DNA from: Halichoerus grypus
Taxonomy: Eukaryota; Chordata; Mammalia; Carnivora; Phocidae
Reading direction: 5' to 3'
Length of the DNA stretch: 64,000 bases
Assembly: GCF_964656455.1 (NCBI RefSeq)
Contig: NC_135724.1
Span: 14,770,919 to 14,834,918, forward strand
Positions 32,033 through 43,856 of the stretch are shown here, piece by piece (position 1 is the first letter of the stretch; every line of letters begins with the position of its first letter). Position numbers and translations under genes: made by a program. Below the pieces are notes generated by a model. That model saw nothing but the letters and a program-made list of their open reading frames with translations. It searched no databases and was not told where the DNA came from.

Positions 32033-34490
32033 AGAATGTTATTGATAGTATCTTCTGAAATATCATTTACTCACAGCTCAAAGTTAGCAGTGTGATCAAG
32101 TTCTTAGGGATGGCAAACAATTCCAACTTAGATGGCTTCTCTCTGCATTTTTGAAGCCCGGGTGGCCAAATGTTCACAGCCCTTCATGGCACATGGGAGA
32201 GAATTGAGATGCCCAGTAGAGAGGAGGAGGAGAAGGCAGGTATTGCAACTTGATTTTGTTGATATTTTGAGTGCTGATTGAAGAATTTGTGGGAGAATTC
32301 TGCCTATGGGAAGCTTGCCAAAACCAAAGACTGTTAAACAGGTTTCTAACACTTCCACAGATCCTGTTTATGCGGCGGAAGACCGATAACTGATGTTGGT
32401 CTTATGGAAGAAACAAGGGAAGGTGCCAAAGGAGGGAATTTTATTAGGTTTAGACTGAGAACAACGTTTGGATCAGCAAACACGGTTTTTCTCTAAGATC
32501 ACTCAAAGGGTGGGTACCAGCCAAGTTACTGTAATGTATGAAGAGTCTATACAAAAGTGAAAGACATCCATCTTTACTCTCAATAGTGGAGAGGAAAAAA
32601 ACTGTAGCAATAAGAGGTTGTCATAGCCCTTGTCGTATTGTGGATTTTAGATTTTTTTTTTTTCAAGGCAATAACTAGTTATTTCAGGCTGGTAGATTTT
32701 AAAGATAGAAAAGAAACAGTCGGGTAGCATAAATCCCATATTAACATATGTAGACAGCGTCCCACTGGTAATAAGACAAAAAAGAGTCAGTATTTGAAGT
32801 GTAAGAATTTTGCCAGAATGGACTGTGTGATCCCCAAACAAAGGGGAAAATTCTAAAAAATGTAAGAAAATGGAAAGTATCAGAGATGCATCCACTGAGG
32901 GCAAGGACAGTAAGAGTTTGGGTGTGTCATTTAAAGTGATTAAAAGAGGCAAAATTAAATAGAAATGAAAATAAAGATGTAGAAATAGAGAAATAGCGGA
33001 CATTCACACGCCATTATTAGAGAACACATAGTTAATTTTGTTTGTTGAAAATTTTACGTTGAGCCTTATGGGAAATCTGGGCAAATGTAACAAAACGTTT
33101 TGCCACAGGCTATGAGTGGTGGTGAGTTGTTACTGGATTTCGTATGATTCTCTGTGAGGAGAGCAGTGGGATGTGAAAACTGGGGGGCGAGCCTTTCGTT
33201 TTACCTGCCTGATGGAAAGGAATGTCTGCAGGAGAACTAATGTTTTGGAAAGCTGGAAGAGACAGAGGGCAGGAGGAATGTGACCAGAGAGATGACGGAC
33301 GGGGAGATCAAGGCTGAATTTCTTACAGGGAAACCAGCGAAGTTTCACCAAGAAGTGTCAAAGAAGGTTTGTGTTTATAAGACAGGAGTTGAGGGATTTA
33401 GAGTGAGGACATTCAAATCATCCTTTAAAAGCTGCAGGAAATAGAAAAAAGTAGGGCAAAGTTAGGGATGCCACATGTTGTTTTATACAGCAGGCTTCTG
33501 CATAAGGCGAGCGTAACGTCCCCAAGGGGATCCCATTCATCCAGGACAGCGTTGGGAACAAGGATGAAACATCTCATCTCCCCAAATATCACGCAGAAAA
33601 ATATTTTTGGACTCAAGCAGGCAAGATTATCAGGGAAAGAAGAGGCACAGAGAAGTGACTTGAAAGAACGTTCTTTTTCAAGAGAAAGACCATGGAAACA
33701 AGATGTGAGGTTAATAATGTCTTGTTAGCCTGGTGTAGCTTAAATGTGGGAAACTCTGAGTGATTATTAGACTCCAGAAGTACTAGTAAGGTGGATGAAA
33801 CAAATAGAAATATAAAGATAAAACAAGTGATGATTTAAATAAAATGGAATATGAGCATATGGATTTTATAAGACATTGATAGGGCATATTTCTAGAAATA
33901 CAGTTTGGGGAAAATATAAATCTATGCATTGAATATATTATTTTGATAACGTGCATTCAGTGGTAGGAAATTAACGGAGTCATTTAAATAAAAACTTAGA
34001 AACATGAGGAATCCTCTTATATTTGGAGTTAATAGGATCCTAGGCATCCTGTATAGTCTCCATGTGACAACATTTCTATGATTCTAAGATATGCTTAAAA
34101 GTAAGATTTTTCTAACCACAGTTTTAATTAGGCTTCTCTGAAGACGCGAGATGCCCTGGGACGGCTGCAGATGCAGCAGGTCATTCCGGAGACTCCAGGA
34201 AACCTGTCAAAGTTAGACATAAATCGAAGGAAAATGAGTGACCATTTCTATAGCTCAAACTGTATCCGTGTCAAGCCAGAATAACAAGCAACAACAAAAT
34301 CCTGTCCACCAGTTATTTATACGACACCGAGACCATGGTTGACTAATTTTTTTCCCCATCAGAATCAGCCAACTCTTTAAGTATCATATAGAGAATATTT
34401 TTGTCTCCACTTGGACATATGCTCTAGTGGTGGGATTAGGCAAAGAACAAAAACAAAAACAAACAAAAAACAGAAACCCCAAACCCAGTA
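32033..34490. other. 2.4 kb unique DNA, no gene recognised
   Basis: AT-rich, especially 32500-33060 and 33780-34080. The minus-strand frame at 32647-33003 (118 codons, leucine/serine-rich, hydrophobic) and the overlapping frames at 33130-33728 show no recognisable family, and the flanks lack obvious splice signals. Nothing supported. Confidence 0.45.
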
Positions 34491-34505
34491 GAGAGTTTGT
34501 TCTTT

Positions 34506-34706
34506 TTTTTTTTTTTTTTAAAGATTTTATTTATTTATTTGACAGAGAGAGACAGTGAGAGAGGGAATACAAGCAGTGGGAGTGGGAGAGGGAGAAGCAG
34601 GCTTCCCGCGGAGCAGGGAGCCCAATGTGGGGCTCGATCCCAGGACCCTGGGATCATGACCTGAGCCGAAGGCAGACGATTAACGACTGAGCCACCCAGG
34701 CGCCCC
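34506..34706 (-). mobile_element. CAN-SINE, minus strand
   Basis: On the plus strand it reads as a T-rich tail, AAAGATTTTATTTATTTAT, a (GA)n stretch and GAGCCACCCAGGCGCCCC. Perfect 15-bp target duplications GAGAGTTTGTTCTTT lie at 34491-34505 and 34707-34721. The perfect duplication and intact T-run imply a relatively young insertion. Confidence 0.97.
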
Positions 34707-35130
34707 GAGAGTTTGTTCTTTAATTAATATAGTGACTAGCAATTCCAATAAAGAAAAAGCACTGGACTGCAGTCTGGACAGACTGTCTCTTAGAGGAATA
34801 AGTAGTTGAAAAATAGAGCATCACAGGAAGATACTGTCTTCAGGAGGACGGGCCTCAGGTAATAGGAACAAAAGTCGACTGGTACCTTTGTGACTTCTGG
34901 TGATCGCAGGGGACAACTAGGCAGCCTGTTCCATCAGGATGAGCAGGCATACGTACCTGCCGGCTGTTATCACTTAGCCGGCTCTTCTGTCTGAGCCTGC
35001 AGAGCTCCAGGTCAGCAGGATGGGGATGGAAAGCTAGCTGCAAGAGTCCTGGGCTGTTTACCCTGTGGCGGTTGTTGGCTGCGCCGTGTTGCTCTGGTCT
35101 CAGGGCTCTTCAGCAACGTGGAGCCCCTTT

Positions 35131-35300
35131 TATTTTTTATTTTTTAGAGAGAAGGGGGAGGAGTGGCAGAGGGAGAGAATCTTAAGCAGGCTCTGTGCCC
35201 AGCTCGGAGCCTGACGCAGGGCTCGATCTCATGACCCTGAGATCATGACCTGAGCAGAAATCAAGAGTCGGACGCTTAACCCACTGAGCCAGGCGCCCCA
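35131..35300 (-). mobile_element. CAN-SINE, minus strand, older copy
   Basis: Reverse orientation copy with GAGATCATGACCTGAGC, GACGCTTAACCCACTGAGCC and GGCGCCCC. An imperfect target duplication is visible: CGTGGAGCCCCTTTT on the left (from 35117) and TGTGGGGCCCCCTTT on the right (from 35302). The tail is short and lacks a long T-run. Confidence 0.9.
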
Positions 35301-35317
35301 ATGTGGGGCCCCCTTTA

Positions 35318-36055
35318 ATACACCAGCTGGTGGGTTGCGTGTCAGGCTATGGCAGGAAATGTACACTCAGCATTCGAGGGCATTGTGTGTGGTCATCTTG
35401 GAAAACATGAAATCCAGAGACAGCACTTTCTTCATGTTAGTGTGAAGGGCAGGAGCCACGGGGCCCTGGGAAACATCTCCAATCTCATCCAACCCAGGCC
35501 CTGCCATGAGATTCTCTTGTAACCATAGGCACCTCTTTCGATTAGGCTCTGTCACTTGGATTGTGCTTCCTGGCATTGTTGGGAAAGGCCAAATCCTGCA
35601 TTTTTTTTTTTTTTAAAGAGAGAAACTGGAAGAAAAATAGTCTTTTCAATAACCTGAAGTTCAGTATTAAAATACAAGGATGGTAGCAATAACTACAGAG
35701 CTCTGCAGAAATCAAAATTTAATATACTCCCTCCAAAAAAGTAATCATTCAGAATCCTTTTGTGCATCTTTTCGTGATATAGGATTTGGGATGTTCAGAC
35801 AAAAGACTCACCAATCTTTAAGAATAAAGGATTACTGTGATAGGGACAGGAGAAACAACAAACAATGAATATGATTAAAATATTAGTTAATATTTTTTAC
35901 TCTATGTATATCATTGAAATACTGCCAACTGTATATCTATCTTGCTGGTGAAGCAGATGAATGTGATATTATAACACTGGTCACTGCCCAGCAATGATTG
36001 CCCTACATTGTTTGGCTCTCTCTCACAGCGCCAGGCAAGGATTTTTCATTAAATG
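35318..36055. other. No gene recognised
   Basis: Unique DNA. A T12 run lies near 35601-35614. The 69-codon minus-strand frame at 35367-35576 has no domain. Confidence 0.45.
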
Positions 36056-36108
36056 CATCATTTACAGCTCGCTGCAGTGGTTCCACGAAGTCAATACATA
36101 TCCTTAAC
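36056..36108 (-). repeat. 53-bp shared sequence, copy A (minus strand)
   Basis: Read on the minus strand this 53-bp segment aligns without gaps to 53366-53418 on the plus strand, with about 11 mismatches by eye (about 79% identity). The identical core includes GTATTGACTT and TGTAAATGATG. It is probably a fragment of an ancient dispersed repeat that I do not recognise. Confidence 0.6.
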
Positions 36109-36624
36109 AGAAAGCAAAGAATGAAGCATGTGGAAAAAAAAAGAGAGACACAGGGTATGGGTCCAGCAGTTGCAGGAGCCCTGGGCGTGCATTCCATCCA
36201 GCCCCGGCTCACTGCCAGAGGCTTTGATTATAGGCAAAGAGTAAGAGCATGCGTATCCCCAGATCTGTCTCCTCTGATCTGGGTGCCCTCGACCATGGGG
36301 CTCTGAATCTGGGAGTCAAATGGGAAAGAGCAGGCAAGTGCAATTTGGGGGGAGGTTTAAGAGGCCAGCTAAGATATTCTCACTGTATCTTAATCCCAAA
36401 GATAACAGGAAATATTTTGCTGAAATGGAGTAAATGATCATGAATGACTTTTCTCTTTCCCATCAACTCTCGAAACCTACCAAAAGGGGAAGCATAGTGA
36501 AGTTCCCTTCTCAGTGATAATTTGGGCATCATTCCATAATAATTTGTAAGGGAAGTTGCCTTAATTGGTTAGAGATCTCTGAAATGACACCACGTGTACA
36601 TTAGGAACTCAGGTGGTATAATTC
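36109..36624. other. No gene recognised
   Basis: Unique-looking sequence. Overlapping open frames at 35998-36437 have no recognisable domain. Confidence 0.4.
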
Positions 36625-36770
36625 ACTTATTTCACAAATAGTTTCTGAATCCATACTACGCGCCAGACACTTTGTGAGGTAAGAAGGATAAAAAGAAATA
36701 AGGGGAAACAGTCACTTTCCTAAAAAAACATTGGGTTGAGCTAGCAAGCTATCATAAAGCTGAAGCCATA
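36625..36770 (-). repeat. L2 LINE 3' end, minus strand
   Basis: ATTTCACAAATAGTTTCTGA, CATACTACGCGCCAGACACT and AGGTAAGAAGGATAAAAAG follow the reverse of the L2 3' end. Confidence 0.65.
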
Positions 36771-37755
36771 GGAGGAAGGCACTTGTCAAGAATCCTGAAC
36801 AAATAACTGTATTCAGGTAAACGTGATTCTGTTTGCAAGGACATAGTTCTATCAGTGACACAGGAAAGTTAATTCATCAAAAACTTCACAGCTTAATAGA
36901 AGGAACCCCCCCTCCCCGGGATTTTTATTACTATGTTATTGTTATTACTTTGCTTTATATAAACTGGTCTGTCTATAAAAATAAAACTAACAGGTTTTTT
37001 CTATCAAGAATGTAAAATTTTTACTGTTTTAAATTCACTGTGTGATTAATATAGCAGGCTAAGTAAGTTAGCCATGTGTTTAAGGAGAAGAGAAATGAGT
37101 GTGATCCTCATGGAAAGTTGCCTAGAGACCTTGAGTCTATTCCTACTCTTTGAGTCTTTTCCAGTTTCTCTTCCTTTGGTTTGCTTCAGAATGTGTGCTT
37201 GGGAAGGAATCCTGAATATGCCCGGAAGGAAAAAGATACTTCCTAGGATCCTTGATTTTTAGGGCAATTTCCCTCCCTTTTTCAATGGCTTTTGATGGTT
37301 TAGAACACAGTGTGGATGAACAAACCCATGGAGCGTTTATGGAGAAAGTTGAGGACAGTGGCAGAGCATTATTTTAAAATAAAAATCCTTCACCAGCACA
37401 GACTTACTTTTCTGACCTGCATTCCAGCCCCAGCAGCCAAGATACCAATGAATCTGTAGGAGAAACTGGGTGTAACAGATGGCTTCAATGCTTTTCTGTT
37501 CGGCCCTGGTTTCTGAGAATTTAACTAGAAAGTCAAGGGAGCATTCTGGTGAGCAACCTATCTGATCTGAAACAAACAAACAAACAAAAAACCCAAAGGA
37601 GTTTGGTTTCACAGGGGGAGTCTGGCTGCTGGCTGCTTTGTCTTTTAGTTTGCTTCTTTCTTCTCTCTCATGCTTAGTGTCCCGTCCCAATCATGGTTAA
37701 AACAACCAGCTTTGCATAACCCAGCACCATTTAAATCTCTGCACTTGCTGAAGCA
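36771..37755. other. Unique DNA, no gene recognised
   Basis: No repeats recognised except a (CAAA)n run at about 37572-37588. The 117-codon minus-strand frame at 37337-37690 is low in motif content and crosses that run. Confidence 0.4.
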
Positions 37756-38497
37756 GATCCAAATGTCTTTTTTTTTTTTTTTGCATTTAGTCATTATGTC
37801 TTTTTTGTTTGTTTGTTTGTTTTAAATTTTTTGTTACGTTAATCACCATACATTACCTCAGTAGGTTTTGATGTAGTGTTCCATGATTCATTGTTTGTGC
37901 ATAACACACAGTGCTCCATGCAGAACGTGCCCTCTTTAATACCCATCACCAGGCTAACGCATCCTCCCACCCCCCTCCCCTCTAGAACCCTCAGTTTGTT
38001 TCTCAGAGTCCATTGTCTCTCATGGTTCGTCTCCCCCTCCGATCTCCCCCCTTCATTCTTCCCCTCCTGCTATCTTCTTCTTCTTCTTCTTTTTTTTTTT
38101 AACATATATTGTATTATTTGTTCCAGAGGTACAGATCTGTGATTCAACAGTCTTGCACAATTCACAGCACTCATCATAGCACACACCCTCCCCAATGTCT
38201 GTCACCCAGCCACCCCATCCCTCCCATCCCCCAACACTCCAGCAACCCTCAGTTTGTCTCCTGAGATTAAGAATTCCTCATATCAGTGAGGTCATATGAT
38301 ACATGTCTTTCTCTGATTGACTTATTTCACTCAGCATAACACTCTCCAGTTCCATCCACATCGTTGCAAATGGCAAGATCTCATTCTTTTTGATGGCTGC
38401 ATAATATTCCATTGTATATATATACCACATCTTCTTTATCCATTCATCTGTCGATGGATATCTTGGCTCTCTCCACAGTTTGATCCAAATGTCTTTT
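37756..38497 (-). mobile_element. 5'-truncated L1 with 16-bp target-site duplication
   Basis: Perfect 16-bp duplications GATCCAAATGTCTTTT at 37756-37771 and 38482-38497 bound the insertion. Read on the minus strand, it begins in the end of L1 ORF2, continues through the 3' UTR and ends with an A-rich (AAAC)n stretch. After this come 18 nt of other sequence and a second A15 tail. The terminal part of ORF2 near 38278-38478 reads as a frame containing WKEPRYPSTDEW-like and YYAAIKKNEI-like L1 carboxy-terminal sequence. The perfect duplication suggests a recent insertion. It cannot code for a functional protein. Confidence 0.96.
38278..38478 (-). pseudogene. L1 ORF2 carboxy-terminal remnant
   Basis: A frame of about 65 codons within the short L1 reads through PSTDEWIKKMWYIYTMEYYA and EILPFATMWMELESVMLSEI, the carboxy end of L1 ORF2p. 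It ends before the 3' UTR. Only this tail is present, so the endonuclease and reverse transcriptase are missing. Confidence 0.85.
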
Positions 38498-39184
38498 GTA
38501 AAAGAATTTCCCATTTGGATATAGATCTTTAGAGTCCTGTTTTTTCTTCTCTTTTCTCTCTTTTTATTTTTTTGCTTACAAATCTGTTATTTTACCTGTT
38601 ACCTGGAATCTTTGGTGGAAGATGGAAATGAAGGTGCTTGAAAATGAAGGGCAGGAGGAAGTGGAATTTGGTTGTTTTACATAAGTCATGGGAAGTGTAG
38701 TAGGGATGGTGGCATTTGTAGAGCTACTTAGAGTAATTGATGTCTTCCGAAATTCAAATATGGCTTTTAGATTTTGTTATTTGTCTTAAACCATTCAATG
38801 CAGATTTTCATTTCTGTGTTTCTTAAATATGAAATGCTCAAATCCACAGAAACATGGAAACTTGCTCTCTGCTCTGCTGTCGCTAAATTATGTATTTCTC
38901 GTTTGGAAGACTTTCTAAGTTGACTATAAATAAATTAACTCTAGTTTTGAATAAATGAAGACATTTTTTATTGGTATCCTCAAGATGCCTATATGGTTTC
39001 AGGGTTTCAGTGACTTTTTCTCAGGTAAAAACTTTACACCTAAAACATTTTATTCACCTAAATTAATTTTATCTTTTCAAGTAAGGTATTTTAATCATAA
39101 TAACATTATGGAGTTTTCTGGCACTATTAAAGTTTAAAATGTAAAAATGGTATACAAACAATAATAAGAATGAGAACAAGAACA
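38498..39184. other. AT-rich unique DNA between two L1s
   Basis: No exon or repeat recognised. Confidence 0.45.
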
Positions 39185-39300
39185 GTGCTAGATTTATAAT
39201 AGGAACTTAATAAATATCTGTTGAATGAATTAATAAATGATAATCACTGGTATTTTTTAAATATTAATTATGTGATAGGCCCTGTGCTAAATATCTTTTA
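39185..39300. repeat. L2 3' end (plus) joined to MIR/L2 scrap (minus)
   Basis: AACAGTGCTAGATTTATAAT...TTGAATGAATTAATAAATGA is the plus-strand L2 3' end (to about 39240). The next 60 bp (TAATTATGTGATAGGCCCTG) fits a minus-strand MIR or L2. The large L1 was inserted just to the right. Confidence 0.65.
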
Positions 39301-39599
39301 ATTTTTATTTTTTTAATTTTTAAAAAAAAATTTAATTTAAATTCAATTAATTAACATATAATATATTATTGGTTCCAGAGGTAGAGGTCAGTGATTCATC
39401 AGTCTTATGTCATACCCAGTGCTTATTGCATCATGTGCCCTCCTTAATGTCCATCACCCAGTTACCCTATCCCCCCACCGCCTCCCCTCCAGCAACCCTC
39501 AGTTTGTTTCCTATGATTAAGAGTCTCTTATGGTTTGTCTCCCTCTCTGATTTCATCTTGTTTTATTTTTTCCTCTCTTCCCCTATGATCCTCTGTTTT

Positions 39600-39745
39600 A
39601 TTTCTTAAATTCCACATATGAGTGAGATCATACGATAATTGTCTTTCTCTGATTGACTTATTTCACTTAGCATAATACCCACTAGTTCCATCCACATCCT
39701 TGCAAATGGCAAGATTTCATTTTTTTGATGGCTGAGTAGTATTCT

Positions 39746-39782
<37 letters not shown>

Positions 39783-42700
39783 CACATCTTCTTTATCCAT
39801 TCATCTGTCGATGAACATCTGGGCTCTTTCCATAGCTTGGCTATTGTGGACATTTCTGCTATAAACATTGGGGTGCAGGTGCCCCTTCGGATCACTACAT
39901 TTGTATCTTTGGGCTAAATCCCTACTAGTGCAATTGCTGGGTCGTAGGGTAGCTCTATTTTCAACTTTTTGAGGAACCTCAAACTGTTTTCCAGAGTGGC
40001 TGCACCAGCTTGCATTCCCACCAACAGTGTAAGAGGATTCCCCTTTCTCCACATCCTTGCCAACATCTGTCGTTTCCTGACTTGTTAATTTTAGCCATTC
40101 TGACTGGTGTGAGCTGGTATCTCATTGAGGTTTTGATTTGTATTTCCCTGATGCCAAGTGATGTTGAGCCTTTTTTTCACGTGTCGTTGGCCATTTGTAT
40201 GTCTTCTTTGGAGAAATGTCTGTTCATGTCTTCTTCCCATTTCTTGATTGGATTATTTGTTCTTTGGGTGTTGTGTTTGATAAGTTCTTTATAGATTTTT
40301 GGATACTAGCCCTTTATCTGATATGTCATTTGCAAATATTTTCTCCCATTCTTTCAGTTGTCTTTTGGTTTTGTTAACTGTTTCCTTTGCTGTGCAAAAG
40401 CTTTTTATCTTGAAGTCCCAATAGTTCATTTTTGCCCTTGCTTCCCTTGCCTTTGGCGATGTGTTTAGTAAGAAGTTGCTGTGGCCGAGGTCCCAGAGGT
40501 TGCTGCTTGTGTTCTCCTCTAGGATTTGATGGATTCCTGTTTCATATTTAGGTCTTTATCCATTTTGAGTCCATTTTTATGTATGGTGTAAGGAAATGGT
40601 CCAGTTTCATTCTTCTGTATGTGGCTGTCCAATTTTCCCAACACCATTTGTTGAAGAGACTGTCTTTTTTCCATTGGACGTTCTTTCCTGCTTTGTCAAA
40701 GATTAGTGAACCATAGAGTTGAGGGTCTATTTCTGGGTTCTCTATTCTGTTCCATTGATTTATGTGTCTATTTTTGTGCCAGTACCATACTGTCTTGATG
40801 ATTACAGTTTTGTAATAGAGCTTGAAGTCCAGGATTGTGATGCCACCAGTTTTTGTTTTCTTTTTGAACATTCCTTTGGCTATTCAGAGTCTTTTCTGGT
40901 TTCATACAAATTTTAGGATTATTCGTTCTAGTTCTATGAAAAAAGTTGATGGTATTTTGATAGGGATTGCACTGAATGTATAGATTGCTGTAGGTAGCAT
41001 AGACATTTTATCAATATTTGTTCTTCTAATCCATGAACATGGAACATTTTTCCATTTCTTTGTGTCTTCCTCAGTTTCTTTCATGAGTATTCTATAGTTT
41101 TCTGAGTACAGATTCTTTGCCTCTTTGGTTAGATTTATTCCTAGGTGTCTTATGGTTTGGGGTGCAATTGTAAATGGGATTGACTCCTTAATTTCTCTTT
41201 CTTCTGTCTCATTGTTAGTGTATAGAAATGTAACTTGATTTCTGTGCATTGATTTTATGTCCTGCCACTTTGCTGAATTCCTGTATGAGTTTTAGCAATT
41301 TTGGGGCAGAGTCTTTTGGGTTTTCTACATAGAGTATCGTGTCATCTGCGAAGAGTGAGAGTTTGACTTCTTTGCTGATTCGGATGCCTTTTATTTCTGT
41401 TGTTGTGTGATTGCTGAGGCTAGTAGTATGTTGGGCTTCTAGTAGTATGTTGAACAACAGTGGTGAGAGTGGACATCCCTGCCATGTCCCTGACCTTAGT
41501 GGAAAAGCTCTGTTTTTCCAATTGAGAATGATATTCGCTGTGGGCTTTTCATAGATGGCTTTTATGATATTGAGGTGTTTTCCCTCTATCCCTACACTGT
41601 GAAGAGTTTTAATCAAGAAAGGATGCTGTACTTTGTCAAATGCTTTTTCTGCATCTATTGAGAGTATTATATGGTTCTTGTCCTTTCTTTTATTAATGTA
41701 GTATATCACATTGATTGATTTGTGGATGTTGAACCACCCTTGTAGCCCAGGAATAAATCTCACTTGGTCATGGTGAATAATCCTTTTAATGTACTGTTGG
41801 ATCCTATTGGCTGGTATCTTGGTGAGAATTTTGGCATCCATGTTCATCAGGGATATTGGTCTGTAATTCTCCTTTTTGGTTGGGTCTTTGTCTGGTTTGG
41901 GGATCAAGGTAATGCTGGCCTCATAGAAAGAGTATGGAAGTTTTCCTGCCTTTCTTATTTTTTGAAACAGCTTCAGAAGAATAGGTGTGATTTCTTCTTT
42001 AAATATTTGGTAGAATTCCCCTGGGAAGCCATCGGGTCCTGGATTCTTGTTTGTTGGGAGATTTTTGATTACTGCTTCAATTTCCTTATGGGTTATGGGT
42101 CAGTTCAGGTTTTCTATTTCTTCTTGTTTCAGTTTTGGTAGTTTACACGTCTCTAGGAGTGTATCCATTTCTTCTAGATTCCCTAATTTGTTGGCATATA
42201 GTTGCTCATAATATGTTCTTATAATTGTTTGTATTTCTTTGGTGTTGGTTGTGACCTTTCCTCTTTCATTCATGATTTTATTTATTTGGTTCCTTTCTCT
42301 TTTCTTTTTGACAAGTTTGGCCAGTGGTTTATTGATCTTATTAAGTCTTTCAAAGAAACAGCTCCTAGTTTTGTTGATCTGTTCTACTATTCTTTTGGTT
42401 TCTATTTTGTTGATTTCTGCTCAAATCTTTATTAATTTTCTTCTGCTGGGTTTAGGCTTTATTTGCTGTTCTTTCTCCAGCTCCTTTAGGTGTAAGGTTA
42501 GGTTGTGTATTTGAGACCTTTCTTGTTTCTTGAGAAAGGCTTGTATTTCTATATACTTCCCTCTTAGGACTGCCTTTGCTGCATCCCAAAGGTTTTGAAC
42601 AGTTGTGTTTTCATTTTAATTTGTTTCCATGAATTTTTTTAAGTTCTTCTTAAATTTTCTGGTTGACCCATTCATTCTTTAGTAGGATGCTCTTTAGTCT

Positions 42701-43400
42701 CCATGTATTTTGAGTTCTTTCCAAATTTCCTCTTGTCATTGAGTTCTAGTCTCAAACATTGTGGTCCGAATATATGCAGAGAATGATCCCAGTCTTTTGG
42801 TACCAGTTGAGAACTGATTTGTGACCCAGTATGTGACCTATTCTGGAGAATGTTCCATGTGCATTCTGTTGCTTTAGGATGAAATGTTCTGAATATATCT
42901 GTGAAGTCCATCTGATCCAGTATGTCATTCGGAGCCCTTGTTTCCTTGTTGATCTTCTGCTTAGATGATCTGTCCATTGCTGTGAGTGGGGTGTTAAAGT
43001 CCCCTAGTATTATTGTATTACTATCAATGTATTTCTTTAATTTTGTTATTAATTGGTTTATATAATTGGCTGCTCCCATTTTAGGGGCATAAATATTTAT
43101 AATTGGTAGCTCTTCTTGTTGGATAGACCCTTTAATTATGATATAGTGTCCTCCTCATCTGTTATTACAGTCTTTGGTTTAAAATCTAATTTGTCTGATA
43201 TACGGTTTGCCCCCCACAGCCTTCTTTTGATGTCCATTGGTATGATAAATGGTTTTCTACTCTTTAACTTTAAATCTGGAGGTGTCTTTGGGTCTAAAAT
43301 GAGTCTCTTGCAGACAGCATATCAATGGGTCTGGTTTTTTTAATCCAGTCTAATACCTGTGTCTTTTGATTGGGTCATTTAGCCCATTTACACTCTAAGT
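39600..43400 (-). pseudogene. L1 ORF2 pseudogene (endonuclease-reverse transcriptase)
   Basis: The ORF2p of an intact L1 has an APE-type endonuclease, a reverse transcriptase and a cysteine-rich end. Here the endonuclease region shows GDFNTPL and HPKATE at 42672-43079. The reverse transcriptase shows [26 protein letters not shown] and the catalytic FADD at 41215-41907. Later pieces are at 40902-41249, 40548-40871 and 39605-39895. Adjacent pieces change frame (at about 41.2 kb and between 42.67 and 41.9 kb, and again before 39.9 kb), so the protein cannot be made. The piece before FADD is also abnormal compared with other L1s. Confidence 0.92.
39749..39780 (+). repeat. (GT)16 microsatellite inside L1
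   Basis: Sixteen GT units sit where the sister L1 at 38.41-38.43 kb has GTATATATATAC between the same flanking words (ATTCCATTG / ACCACATCTTC). The array thus arose by expansion of an L1-internal alternating tract. Confidence 0.95.
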
Positions 43401-43856
43401 AATTATTGAAAGATATGAATTTAGTGTTGTATTACCTGTAAAGTCACTGTTTCTGTATATTGTCTCTGTTCCTTTCTGATCTATGTTACTCTTGGGCTCT
43501 CTCTTCACTTAAAGAATCCTTTTTAATATTTCTTGCAGGGCTGGTTTAGTGATCACAAACTCTTTTAGTTTCTGTTTGTCCTGGAAGCTTTTTATCTCTC
43601 CTTCTATTTTGAATGACATCCTAGCTGTATAAAATATTGGCTGCATATTTTTCTCATTTAGCACCCTAAATATATGATGCCAGTCCTTCCTGGCTTGCCA
43701 GGTCTGTGGATAGGTCTGCTGCCAGTCTTCTGTTTCTGCCCTTGTAGGTTATGGACCTCTTGTCCTAAGCTGCTTTCAAGATTTTCTCTTTGTCTCTGAG
43801 ATTTGCAAGTTTCACTGTTATATGTTGGGGTATTGACCTATTTTTATTGATTTTTG

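Larger units (their letters stand above)
39305..43856 (-). mobile_element. L1 retrotransposon, 4.5 kb, 5' truncated, minus strand
   Basis: Read on the minus strand the order is: the carboxy-terminal part of ORF1 (43856 to about 43430), a short inter-ORF region, ORF2 (about 43400 to 39600) and the 3' UTR to 39305. A full-length L1 would be about 6-7 kb, so the 5' UTR and the start of ORF1 are missing. Several ORF2 frames are broken. A (GT)16 array has grown at 39749-39780. The A-tail at 39305 is degraded (AT-rich), and no clear target-site duplication was found. It is older and more decayed than the 37.8 kb copy. Confidence 0.95.

Noticed and set aside
32647..33003. Hydrophobic 118-codon minus-strand frame as a membrane protein
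   Set aside because: Leucine/serine-rich text arises from A/G-rich plus-strand DNA. No signal peptide logic, family or exon structure.
32033..34490. Possible retroviral internal region between LTR-like block and SINEs
   Set aside because: I checked both strands by eye for reverse transcriptase or protease motifs and saw none.
41215..41907. A 230-codon frame with reverse transcriptase motifs as a possible functional gene
   Set aside because: It is a piece of a frameshifted L1 ORF2 and is separated from its endonuclease and carboxy end by frame changes.
39305..43856. Target-site duplication of the large L1
   Set aside because: A/T-rich flanks (TTTAATTTTTATTTTT left, CTATTTTTATTGATTTTT right) are similar, but too low in complexity to count as evidence.
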